Assembly (NCBI GenBank): GCA_025765615.1
Contig: JAIVFJ010000482.1
Span: forward strand, 1-34,264
Direction: 5' to 3'
Length of the DNA: 34,264 nt
From: Zopfochytrium polystomum
Lineage: Eukaryota; Chytridiomycota; Chytridiomycetes; Chytridiales; Chytridiaceae
Shown here: one piece after another, positions 18,798 to 29,469 of the stretch
How the letters are laid out: each line of letters starts with the position of its first letter
How positions within the stretch are numbered: position 1 is the first letter of the stretch
Made by a program: the position numbers and the translations under genes
The notes under the pieces: model-generated
Seen by the model: only the letters and a program-made list of their open reading frames with translations
Told to the model about the DNA's origin: nothing
Database searches by the model: none

Positions 18798-21341
18798 ATG
18801 TTCGAGCGGTGACAGTTGATGCCCATTATTGAGGTTGAGGTTTGAAAAAAGGACTTGTCAGCACGCGATCACAAAGAGCAGGGCATCTCTCACCTTGACG
18901 CAGCTCACGTAGTTTCGGACCTGGTGCGCGCACCCCGCGGGAACAAGCACCGCGTCACCGACGCGCTGCATGACGCGCCACCCGCGCACCCCGTGCTCCG
19001 TCCACAGCCGTCGCCGCAGCGCCGCGTCGAGGTAAAATAACCCGTCGTGCAACGGGTCAAAGATCTTGAACTCGTGCCCGCTCTCCGCCGCCGCCCGCTA
19101 AACCGACACCCGCCGCAAGAACTCGCGGATCTTGGTCGACGCCCAGGCGGGGAAAATGTCCCAAACGGCCGCAACGCCGGGGGGCCGCGCGTCCACCGCG
19201 CATTCGTCAAAATGGTGCGGTGTCGGCGGTGGCGGCGGCGGCGGCGGCGGCGGCGGCCGCGCGGTGAGTGGCTTTGGCGTCGGTGGCGGCGGGGGTGAAG
19301 TCGAGCAGCCGCGTTGGCCGCTAAAGTCGAGCAGGATCGCCGCTATTTCCGTGTCTTCTTCCGTCGTCGCCGGATTTCCAGATGTCGACGGGGGTTCCGC
19401 CTCCATCTTGGCCGCCGTGTCCGGTATCAGAGCGTGCAGAAGGAGGTTGACAGAATCCGCCAATTCCGTGTGGAGGGGCGTCGTTCCGATAGTGTCCGTT
19501 GAGCCGTACGCAATGTGCATCTTTGGAGAAAGATCGGGTGGGAGATGGATTTGGGGCAGTCGCGCCGCGAGGTTGCGGTCGCCTGTGCGGCTTGTGTAGC
19601 GAGGGAACGGAAGGCAGCGTGTGTAGTCATTAAAGTGCTCGGGAAGCTTGTCGGCGAAATCCGTTGTCATGGGCCAGTCCTGCAGTTGTGACCGTTCCGC
19701 TTTTAATGGTCACCAGGTTTAATCATGAAAGCAAGACCTACCTCGAGTTTCAGGACAAGGCTCTTGTTTTTAGATTGCGGACGGAGAGCCGAATTGTCAA
19801 ACCCTCCAAAAAAATTCGACACTGTGATGTGGTGCTCTATCTTTGTTTCGCAGTCGACAATCGTCGGCGTATCGTCAACAAACTTTGCAGTGAACTCTTT
19901 CGAGCTCCAATCCGCCTGGATGAGGCCAGGGTCGATGCTCCGCAGAACGGGCCGGCCCTCGCTCCATTCCCGCTCGAAAACACGCTCGGCCTGGTCGGGC
20001 GGGGTGGTCGACGACAGTCGGACGACGCTGCTTGTGTCAGGCGCAAAGTCATAACCAGGGACGTCTGGCACGACAACGTCCGGACGAGGAGGTCCGGTGA
20101 GCCGCAGCATCGCGCGCTCCCGAACAAGCTCGAGCTGCGCCTGGGGAATCTTGATGACTGGAATAAACTGTTCTGGCCGGTGCGCCTTGAGCGGGGACCC
20201 CCTGCCGCGGCTCGCGCAGCGCCATGCGTCGGTCGGGTCGCCGACTTCGCTGGTCTCGAGCGCCGTCTCGAAGCAGTCCATGCAAATCTCCTTTCCGCAC
20301 ACCGCGCAGAACCAGTAACCGCAGAATATCGAAGTCGTGCACTCGTCGCACAGCTGCCGAGCGGTGCTTGACGCCTTTGTGCGCGACACGGGTGTGCGTG
20401 GTAGCCAGTAGTAGACAGGCTCTTGCGAGGCGTGCTTGATTTCGCGGTCGAGAATCTCGATGCAAACCGCAGCTGTCTTCTCCTGGACGTAGACCTCGTT
20501 CGACAGTGTTGTGGCGACGTGTGGGCGCCCATCGACTCCAATGTGCACCGGGACGTCGCTGGGTGCGGGGGCGTCTCGCCCGCTTGAAGGCACGGCGAAC
20601 GACAACGCCGGGTCGGCCGCGGCAACCAGAGCGTACTTGTCGCTTGAATCCTCTCGCCTCGACAGAAAGTGTGGGCCGTAGGTACACGCAGACTGGCCCT
20701 TACGCCGGGTAAAGACGCGAACGCCGGCAAATCGGCAAAGCTCGCCATTCTTGCGCATCACGCAGGAACGGCACAGCGGGAAATTCTTCCAAACCTTGCC
20801 CTGGCACGCGCCGACGTGCGGTACGATCTCAATGTCCTCGTCGGCGTCGGTGGGCAAGGGGAGGGCGACGGGGGCGGACTTTGTGAGTTTGCGGGATCGG
20901 AATCCCGCAAACAAGGTCAAGGTCGAGGTCGAGGCCGAGGAGTCTACGTTGATCGGATCGGCGGAGAGGGGCAGCGGCGGCGTTGGCGACGACGGTGCGG
21001 GGACGACTTTGTTCCCGTCCGCTTTTGGCTCGGCCGTCGGGTGGTCGGCTACGTCGGGTTGATGGGCGGGGCGCTTTCCGAAGTCGCGCTGCTTTGACAA
21101 TGTCGCCACCCTCGCCCCCGTGGCCGCCGCGGTCGTCGGGCTGCCCTTGCGGGCGACCCCGCTTTCGAAGAGGCGAGGCCGGCGGTTGCGGCTCGATGGA
21201 AGCGCGGTCGCGGTCGTGGCCGTCGTCGCGGTCGCGGTCGCGGTCGGTGGGTGCCTTGCGCTTTCGAGGGAAGGCCGTCGGCGACCGCAACAAAGGGTTC
21301 GGTGCAGCCATGGCGGCGTCCAACTCGGCGACCGAGGGCAT
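18207..21341 (-). CDS. KDM3/JMJD1-type JmjC histone demethylase
   Basis: Fe(II)/2-oxoglutarate-dependent JmjC protein of the KDM3 (H3K9 demethylase) type, nuclear. Modelled exons (minus): 21341-21053, 20943-19742, 19679-19110, 19064-18894, 18761-18207, giving 928 codons with all phases consistent. The introns at 19680-19741 and 18762-18893 are well supported by alignment to the family; 20944-21052 and 19065-19109 are inferred. Order: AT-hook-like RKRGRPQGQ; Cys-rich CRSCVMRKNGELCRF; C4-type finger CDECTTSIFCGYWFCAVCG; JmjC with GTTPLHTELADSVN (HxE iron ligands) and PAGCAHQVRN (distal His), then VAADFVSPENLRE; an Ala/Pro-rich tail. MPSVAELD at 21341 is the first ATG; 21311 has a stronger context (GCCGCCATGG). 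An in-frame TAG at 19098-19100 lies in the proposed 45-nt intron; if that is not spliced the gene is broken. Confidence 0.75.
18763..18796. repeat. 34-nt T homopolymer at a 3' splice site
   Basis: Uninterrupted T run on the plus strand. On the coding (minus) strand it is an A run directly abutting the AG|GTCGCC acceptor of the last KDM3 intron, where a pyrimidine tract is normally expected. Confidence 0.9.
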
Positions 21342-22454
21342 CAGGTCGGTGACGTCCAACTCCGCAGCGAGATGAACAAAGGTTGGATGGCAGATGGCAG
21401 AGGCTGGGAGTTGGGCGAAGCGCAAGAAGTGGCCGAGGGCAAGGGCGCGACGGGAAGGGCGGGTGGGGAGCGGCTGGGCAGGGGGTGCTAGCAAGCGTGC
21501 GATCGGGGAGGGGGCGACGGGGGTTACGGGGGTGGCCAGCAATACCTCAACATAATCATCGTGGTCAAGGTCGAGGGTCTCCCCCTTTTGATCATGGTGC
21601 CACGTGAGAGAGAGCTCTCGGACAGGGAGAGAGACAGAGACAGACAGAGCGAGAGAGAGAGAGAGAGAGCTCGTCCGCGGTGTCGGTACCTGGCTATCGG
21701 CAACATGTTTGGGTTCGGCAGTCTCGAGAACCCGTTCCACTCGTGAAGAAAAAGAAAGAAAAGGCTTTGCTAGACGAGTGGGGGGGTCGGCAGGCCGATC
21801 GGCCGGTCTGTCCGGTCGGGTCCGCCCTGTCGTGCGCGATGGTCAATGTTTCGTTGACTTTGCTTTCTCTTGGTTTCTTCTTCGACTTCTTCTTGTTCCC
21901 TCTCACATCCCTCTTGATCCCCAACCCCCAGCCTCTGCGATGCTATTCCGGGTCTTTTTCTCTCGCTCTTTTTTTTTTCTTTTCCCCTGCTAATCTTTGA
22001 ATGCACTCTCTATTGTTTGGAAGGAGGGTGCGGGAGGGTAAGTAGCAAGGGCAAGACAATGGGATGTCATACTATGGGTTCCGTTTCCGGGAGGGGGGAA
22101 CTCGCCTCGCCCCTCTCCAACTGGGTTTTTTTCCCTTTCTTTTTTTTTTTTTTTTAACTCTCGAGAAGTGATGCTCCCGTTTTTTTTTTTTCTCCTCGTT
22201 TGTTTTTTCTTTCCTCGATTTTTGAGGAAAGCTATGGCCTTTGCCCCCCTTCTCTCGTTCCCCTTTCCTCGCCCTTTGTCGTAACCGACTTTCTTCTTCC
22301 CCTCCCCCCGTTCCTTGCGTGTGCCCCCCGGTGGGATGGATGATGTACGCATGCCTCTAGTACTTTCGCCACCTCTCCTCTCCCCCCCCGCCTCGCTCCC
22401 TCCGTTCGGCCGTCATCCCCCCCTTTTTTTTTTTTCTTTTTTCTTTTCTTCCCC
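21342..22454. other. Upstream region of the KDM3-like gene
   Basis: To about 21580 it matches arm A (12953-13190) in inverted orientation; the frame of the first KDM3 exon stays open upstream but has no further ATG. A GA-rich simple repeat lies at about 21605-21670, then pyrimidine-rich sequence with T- and C-runs. No gene recognised. Confidence 0.5.
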
Positions 22455-22855
22455 CCCCTCCAAAAAAAAAAAAGAGAAAAGGGCGGCACGTGCCGTACCA
22501 GTGATACTTCGAAGTAAAACAACTCAAAATTGCAACATCAATCGCAACGCTTCTGCCGTGTGATGGGTTTTCTGCGCACGCTCGTGGGGTTCGGGGAGGG
22601 GGAGGTTAGCCAGGTGGGAACTTTTCTCAGCGCAACTGGAGCAACACATAGAGTACAAAATATGACAAGAAAGCACGAATAGGGGAATTTAATGCTGAAT
22701 GAAATCGCGCCCACTTCTGTCTGACGGCTTCGACCTTGGCTCCGTTCTGTCCAGTCGAGGCGGGGCGAAGGCGGGGGCTTTCTCTCTCTCTTTCTTTCTC
22801 TCTCCAACGAGCGCGAAAATGCTGGGCGCGTGAGCGTGGGTGTGTGTGTGCAAAT
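22455..22855. repeat. Dispersed repeat R2, copy 2
   Basis: Direct repeat of 16515-16880 with the same GGCACGTGCCGTACCAGTGA start after an A-run and the same trailing TG microsatellite. Divergence is modest. Confidence 0.8.
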
Positions 22856-24070
22856 AAAGCATCTGCTCTTCACGGGCCGCCACACAGGCGGGCAGGCGGG
22901 TGTGGCAAGTGAAAAGCGGCGCAGCCACAACAGCAACAACAACGGCTGGGGGGGGGGTCGTGGACTGTCCAGCGAGGCTCGACGCCGACCCCGCCGACAC
23001 CGAATTCGACTGCCAAGCGGCAAGCGACGCAGGCGAGCCTGTGCCTAGGTAGGATGCCGATCGCGCGCAGTAGCCCACAGTGACGCTGAGTGAAAGCCAG
23101 ACAACGAGAGAGAGCTGCGTGTGTGTCGGCGTGTGCCTGTGTCGTGTGTGTGTGTGTGTGTTTTTGTGTCTGGTTGGAAAAAAAATTGAGGAAAACGACA
23201 AAAATAAGATTTTCGTCGACAAGGTCAGTGAGTCGAGATTGATCCGAACGCAGTCCCGCCCCTCCCAGATCGATCCATCGATCGGTCCAGCCCATGCGAT
23301 CGCCCGCCCCGCCTCCCTCCTTTTACAGGCTCGCCGGCACCGTGGACACATCGCTCAGATGGATCAGGCGACGTCTTTATCAAGGTCGGTTCAGGCCTGT
23401 CGGTGCAGTACGAAATTTTGCGCACAACCGAAAGTGAGGAACGCTGCTCGCTGCTGAGAGACAAACGACTTTCCACTCACACTGCCCGCCCTCCGCCCCT
23501 CTCCCTTTGCATGATCGCCGGACCACCCCAGACGATGCCTTGAGGGCGACAACTTCCATGCAACAACGACACAGTGAGCGAGCAAACCTCCGTCCCTTGT
23601 TTGAAGATAACGCCACTAACTAGCTGACTGTACTGCACCCCTTTCAACAAACAGCGTCCCCTCACTTTGCAAGAATCAAGATTTCGTTTCTTGTCGATGA
23701 GGATCAAAAGCGGTAAGCAATCTTGGGGGCGGGGGGCCAACGTGATTATCAGCACTCATCTTTAATTGTTTCATTTGCTCTCCTATAAACTCTTGAACAC
23801 CCAACAGTCCCATCAAATGAATATCTCAGGCTCACTCCCCGCAGCTGCATCCCTATTTGCTCTTTTTTTCCCCTTGTTTTCTTGCACTAATCAGGTTCTG
23901 CAAACTGACCAGCCCACTCCTTCTAAACTAACACTGAGTACTTCTGAAATTCCTCTGCCTCTATGAAAGTCTCCCTTCAAAAGCTCTTTCTCAAACATTT
24001 CTAATTTCACCAAATCTAACATTCAAATCTTCTTTGCAGATCCCATCACCGATTGTGCTTTTGTAGGAGA
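22856..24070. other. 5' region of the receptor gene
   Basis: No coding domain seen; contains a TG-repeat (about 23138-23162) and low-complexity sequence. TTCTTTGCAG near 24030-24039 looks like a 3' splice site just before the first coding ATG (24071), so a 5'UTR intron is possible. Confidence 0.4.
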
Positions 24071-27000
24071 ATGACCAGCCAAACAACTGCATGGATTGTG
24101 GCATTTGTTTACAATGACCTTGGAAGGAAGATCCACGTTCCAACCAACACGAGTTTTGATGGCTTGCTTCAGCTTGTGGCTGCAAGGTTCCAGATCTCTC
24201 CTGCCATTGAGTTGGTGTACGTGGACTCTGCCACCAGCGATGCAATGGTCCTTGACACCAGTGATGATCTGCCCAGTCTGCTTTCTCAGAATCACAAGTG
24301 GAAAGTAAGGTTCTTCCTTTTTTTTTGTCCTTGATTCTCTCTTTGTTCCAGTGTGAATTGAACCTCACAAATTTCAAGGTGCTTGCTGTGAGCGCCAGTG
24401 CCACTGGAAATGTTGACCCTGCTGCTACTGCCACAAACAACCCAAGTGTAGTGGTGGCTCCTACTGCTCCTGCTGCCCATGCTGCCCATGGTGCCCCTGC
24501 CACCCCCGCTGCTCCTGCTGCTCCCGCTGTACCTCCTGGTGGCAACTCAAATGTGGCAGCTGCTGTTGATGACTATGACAAGAGTCTTCCACTGAAGAAA
24601 GGTGAGGAACCTGATTCAATTCGTTGCCTCAATTGCTAATGGCCAATTCCTTGGCTTGTTTTCTTTACTCTCCCAGATAAATGGATTGAGCTGATTCCAG
24701 ATGACTGGGAATGCAAAAGCAATGTTCAAAAACACCCCTTTTTCATCAGGTTTGTTCCTCATTGTGCTTCTCCCTGTGGCTTGCTCTCAAATCCTTGTCA
24801 GCTACCGGCAAGCGTCTGAGGCAGGTTTTGCGAGGAGCCTGTTTGACAGAATGAAGATCACCCTGTTAGAAGCTTACACTGGATCTGTCCTCACTGAGGA
24901 GTCCAGGATGGGTGGAAGACATGCTTTTTGGGATGCAGAGTGCCTGGCTTATGCCCAGGATTGGGGAATCAACTTCATGTCTGGACTGTTTCACTCGTCA
25001 GTCATCATTCTCCTGTGTTCTGATGCAAGCATGGTCAGAATGCAAAAGGCTGACAAAGAGCCTGACAACTGCTTGTTAGAAGTGAGTTTGTTGTCCCCAT
25101 CAGTATTCCCCTCTGACAAATGCGTCTAGTGGGAGCTTGCGCTTCAGATGAAGAAAGAAAGAGGCCATGACATCCTTCCTGTTCTTCTTTCATGCCGAGA
25201 TGAGGCGACCTTGGCAAATGGCAAAAAGGCAAAGGTCATGGTGGACTTCAGCACCTTTGATCTCAAGAAGTTTCCTGACCACCCCCATGCCCACCCTTTA
25301 AGTCCTGGCCTCCAATCTGTGTCTCAAACAATCAAGATGATTTTAGACCTGAATGGGCCAAAGGCAAACCCTGAGAATGATGTTATGAGGTGCGTGCCAA
25401 CACCCTTTTTTTTTTTTAAATTACCTCTTTCATTACTTACACATTCCCTTCTTTTAACCTTCACAGGATTGTCACTGAAGCCAGAGAAGTGTACAGTCGC
25501 CGCAAGGCTGAATTGAAAACTCCAAGTCCAAGCCAAGATATTTCACTTTCCAGATCTAGTTTGGCTGAATTGGAGAACTGGTTGTCTCCCCTGTCTGAAT
25601 TCATGGATCTTGAGAGAGAGGCTCTCCTGAAGAATGTGCTTTCTGGATCGAGGCATTGGTTGCTCAAGAGAGTGTTCAAGTTTCTTTCTCCAGATGATCC
25701 CTCTGCTGCCAGCGCCAACAGGGTGATGTGGTTGAAAGGAGTGGCTGGAGTGGGCAAGTCTGTGATGGCAGCCATGGTCTCCAGGGAGCTGCAGGCCCAG
25801 GGGATGCTTGGTGGATTGTTCTTTTGCAAGCATGATGACGATCGTTGCAGCAGCGCTCAGAACCTGGTCTTGACTCTTGTGTTTGGTCTTGCAAAGTTCA
25901 GTCTTCAGTATGGAGAGATTCTGCTTCAAGTCAAGCAAGACAATCCAGATATTCTGTCCAGATCTGTGTTTGAGATGATGAAAGTATTGCTTGTTCAGCC
26001 ATTGCAGAAGGTTGTTGAAGGCAGGAAGCTGAATGTACCTGTGGTCCTGGTTGTGGATGCCCTGGATGAGTGTGGAGCCATTGGAAAGAGAAATGAGATT
26101 CTTGCAGTCTTTCAGGAACTGAACAGGCTACTTCCAGTCAATGTGAAGATGCTGGTGACTGGACGCCCTGAAGTAGATATTGTGAAAGCCTTTGAGAAGA
26201 TTCCATTTGAGGAGATTGAGCCAACTGCAGAGGAGAACACTCAAGACCAGATTGAGTTCACAAGAAATTTCCTCTGGTCTTCAAATGCTGAGCAATCTGT
26301 TGTTGATGAGGGATCCCAGATTCTGGTGTCAAAGTCTGCTGGAATTTTTGTCTGGCTTGTGACTGCTTGCACTTATTTGGGGAAATTAGAGACTGAAAAA
26401 ATCACTCTTGAGCAAATTCAAGACCTTACCGAGGGTGACAAGATGGATGGAAGCATTGACTTGATGTATGACAGAATATTCAATGGCATCCTTCAGTCTA
26501 TCAAAGCGAGTTCTTTGGAAAATCTTCTTTGTGCTGTGTTGTCCATCATTGTTCTTGCCTATGAACCTCTGACTGCAGCAGCCATTGTCTCTCTGCTGGA
26601 CAAGGAGAAACCTAAAACTGTGATGAGGTGCATCCAGATGCTCAATCCTATCCTTGTGCTTGATGGTTCCACCAAGAAGATTAGGATTTTCCACAAATCT
26701 GTTAAGGACTACCTGATAACTCCTGAAAGATGCAAGTTGTCTCTTCAGATTGACTCAAAAAGTAGCCACACTGAATTTGCAAGGCTGTGCATCAGTGCAA
26801 TGGACAAGAATCTGAAATTTAATATGTGTGAACTGTCATTCTCAGAATTCCATTCAGAGATTCCTGAATTTGATGAGAAAGTGCAGAAAGGCATCCCTGA
26901 GCATGTCAGATACGCAGTGAAGCATTTCTGGAAGCACTGTTTTGACTCATCTGTGGAAACTACCAGCGAGATTATTGAAGTGGAAGAGAAGCAACCCTCC

Positions 27001-28898
27001 AAGACATTGTCCCCCAAAGAAGACACAAAGGCCAAAGAAGAGAAATCATTTTTCAGTTTTTTCAAGATGCCTAGCAGAACAAAAGACGCAGCACAGCCAA
27101 GTGCACAAATGAGGAAACATCCAGTCAAGAGTACTTCCTTCGGCAAATTCCTTCAGATTGATCAGACTCTTCTTGATCAATTGCAAACATTTCTTGTGCA
27201 ACACGGACATCACTACTTGGAAGTATGCAGCTTGCTAGACTCACTCCATTTGGTGATTCCTGCCATGAGAAAGCTCCAAAGTCTTGCGGCTAATCCTGAA
27301 AAGAAACAACTGTACACCCTGATGGAAGACATGAAAAGGGTTTTGCAAAAGTTTCTCATTCCACTCCAGGCATCTGCGTTGCAAGTTTACTTCACAGCTG
27401 TTCCATTCTCCCCAAGTGACTCTGAATTTTTTAAAACATTGTTCAGAATGTGCCTGGAAGTGTGTCATGCCCCATAGTTGCCAAGGGGCAACCAAAATCT
27501 TGGCCTTCCTGTTTAAATATTCTTGAGGGACACACTTGGGGTGTCACCTCTGCAGCATTCAGTCCTGATGGGCAGTTTGTTGTGTCTGGAAGTTCTGACA
27601 GGACAGTCAGGATTTGGAATGCTTCCACTGGCCAGGAGCTGCATCAGCTGGAGGGACACTCTAGTATTGTCAACTCTGCAGCATTCAGTCCTGATGGGCA
27701 GTTTGTTGTGTCTGGAAGTGATGACAAGACAGTCAGGATTTGGAATGCTTCCACTGGCCAGGAGCTGCATAAGCTGAAGGGACACTCTGATTGGGTCAAC
27801 TCTGCAGCATTCAGTCCTGATGGTCAGTTCATTGTGTCTGGAAGTAATGACAAGACAGTCAGGATTTGGAATGCTTCCACTGGTCAGGAGCTGCAGAAGC
27901 TGGAGGGACACACTGATTCTGTTCAATGTGCAGCATTCAGTCCTGATGGGCAGTTTGTTGTGTCTGGAAGTGATGACAGGACAGTCAGGATTTGGAATGC
28001 TTCCACTGGGCAGGAGCTGCATAAGCTGAAGGGACACACTTGGCTTGTCACCTCTGCAGCATTCAGTCCTGATGGACAGTTTGTTGTGTCTGGAAGTTAT
28101 GACAAGACGGTCAGGATTTGGAATGCTTCCACTGGCCAGGAGCTGCATAAGCTGAAGGGACACTCTCATTGGGTCAACTCTGCAGCATTCAGTCCTGATG
28201 GACAGTTTGTTGTGTCTGGAAGTGAGGACAAGACAGTCAGGATTTGGAATGCTTCCACTGGCCAGAAGCTGCATAAGCTGGAGAGACACTCTGGAGGTGT
28301 CACCTCTGCAGCATTCAGTCCTGATGGGCAGTTTGTTGTGTCTGGAAGTTATGACAGGACAGTCAGGATTTGGAATGCTTCCTCTGGTCAGGAGCTGCAT
28401 AAGCTGGAGGGACACTCTGGTCCTGTCTTCTCGCCAGCATTCAGTCCTAATGGGCAGTTTGTTGTGTCTGGAAGTCAGGACGGGACAGTCAGGATTTGGA
28501 ATGCTTCGACTGGCCAGGAGGTGCATAAGCTTGATGGTTTTTCATTCACAATGTCTTCTGGATTTAGTGCTGATGGGGAATATGTTGTTTTGAAGGACAT
28601 AAATGGCAAAAGAATATTTGTCAAGCTTAGAACAGCATTGCTGGTGGACAGAAGCGATATCACACTCACAGGTCCAAGCCTGGCACACAATTTTAGTGCA
28701 CGTAATTTGTCAGGACAGGAACTGCAGAGTGGGGAAGGGGTTCTTGAATCTGTGATAAGTGATGGTGTTTGGTTCATGTTCAATGTCACAGAAGTCTGTA
28801 TCTGGCTTCCACCCGAATTTCGTGGCAGATTCCAGCTCCTCTCGGGGCGAAATATGTTTACTTTGGGTCAAGGCCCTTCTTCTATCATACAATTTTGA
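24071..28898 (+). CDS. PB1-TIR-NACHT-WD40 NLR-like receptor, one frameshift
   Basis: STAND-type immune or cell-death receptor. Exons: 24071-24304, 24352-24601, 24677-24749, 24802-25081, 25130-25389, 25467 onward; all junctions GT-AG and in phase. Residues about 1-78: PB1-like fold with an acidic OPCA-type stretch (YVDSATSDAMVLDTSDDL). 79-161: Ala/Pro linker. 183 to about 310: TIR, starting FFISYR, with FWDAECL, and DNCLLEWELAL whose E279 fits the NADase Glu; the exon 4/5 junction falls right after it. Then NACHT: Walker A GVAGVGKS (457-464), Walker B VLVVDALDECG (about 559-569), TGRPE (597-601). The frame stops with TAG at 27475-27477 (1035 residues) because one T is missing at about 27439 relative to the paralogue. 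WD40 coding continues in the next frame to TGA at 28898 and lacks its own early ATG. Confidence 0.85.
27522..28529 (+). repeat. Eight tandem 126-bp WD40 repeats (copy 2)
   Basis: Eight 42-codon units (LEGH...SAAFSPDGQFVVSG...TVRIWNASTGQELHK) followed by a diverged ninth unit and a C-terminal cap. Units are nearly identical at DNA level. Differences cluster at unit positions 5-7, 9, 25 and 27, for example position 25 is S, D, N, D, Y, E, Y, Q in successive units. This implies recent amplification or gene conversion with diversification of one propeller face. Confidence 0.97.
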
Positions 28899-28982
28899 TT
28901 AGATAATGACTCTTTCTCTTTGATGTTCTGTGTTTCTGTATTTTTCATCATTATCAAATGCAGTGTTGTTGCATTTTAAGAA

Positions 28983-28988
28983 AATAAA
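28983..28988 (+). terminator. Poly(A) signal of the receptor gene
   Basis: AATAAA 85 nt after the WD40-frame stop codon, at the same distance as in the paralogue. Confidence 0.5.
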
Positions 28989-29469
28989 AAGAACGATTGC
29001 TTTGGACAGTGAGAAATTGTTAGTCCTTTTGCTGCATATCGCACCCAAATACAAATAACAAATATACTCATTTCTTTCACTAATACCAAATTTATCATTT
29101 TGTTTTATAAATAGTGATGGGTTTGAACACATTTTCTTGTCAATTACATGTGCTTTTTAAGATTTTTCCATTTTCCGTTTATTCAAGGAACATTACTGTA
29201 CGTCCTAATTTCAAAATAGAAATGTTACCTTTTTTTTCAACTTCACATATATATACTTTTATCCATTCTCTCCCATTGCAGACAGCCATACCAGCTTCTT
29301 GTCTTACAATTCTTCATTCTTCTTCAATAATAATACTTATGATCCCTGCTTATTTTCTCTTTTGCATTAGTGACTCCTTTTTTTTTCAAATTATTGACGC
29401 CCATTTGACCAAGAAAGTGAAGCTGATTGCCTTGAAAATGACACCTCTGGTGATCATAAAAAAGTTATT

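Noticed and set aside
18139..18798. Plus-strand Ala/Gly-rich frame ending in poly-Phe
   Set aside because: Shadow of the last KDM3 exon; the minus strand carries the conserved ADFVSPE motif.
18207..19100. Reassignment of UAG to Gln, suggested by two in-frame TAGs in the KDM3-like gene
   Set aside because: The first TAG is removed by a plausible 3n intron and the second is a natural end in a low-complexity tail. The 1234-codon gene and both receptor frames use CAG/CAA for Gln and contain no internal TAG.
20829..21052. Continuation of the AT-hook frame past the proposed donor
   Set aside because: It becomes Arg/Pro-rich low complexity with no domain, while the zinc-finger frame takes over; treated as intron or shadow.
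22538..23351. Minus-strand frames of 160-220 codons
   Set aside because: His/Thr- and Ser-rich products of CA/TG and GA microsatellites, no recognisable domain, overlapping repeat R2.
27522..28529. CRISPR-like tandem direct repeats
   Set aside because: The 126-bp period has no spacers and is coding for WD40 units.
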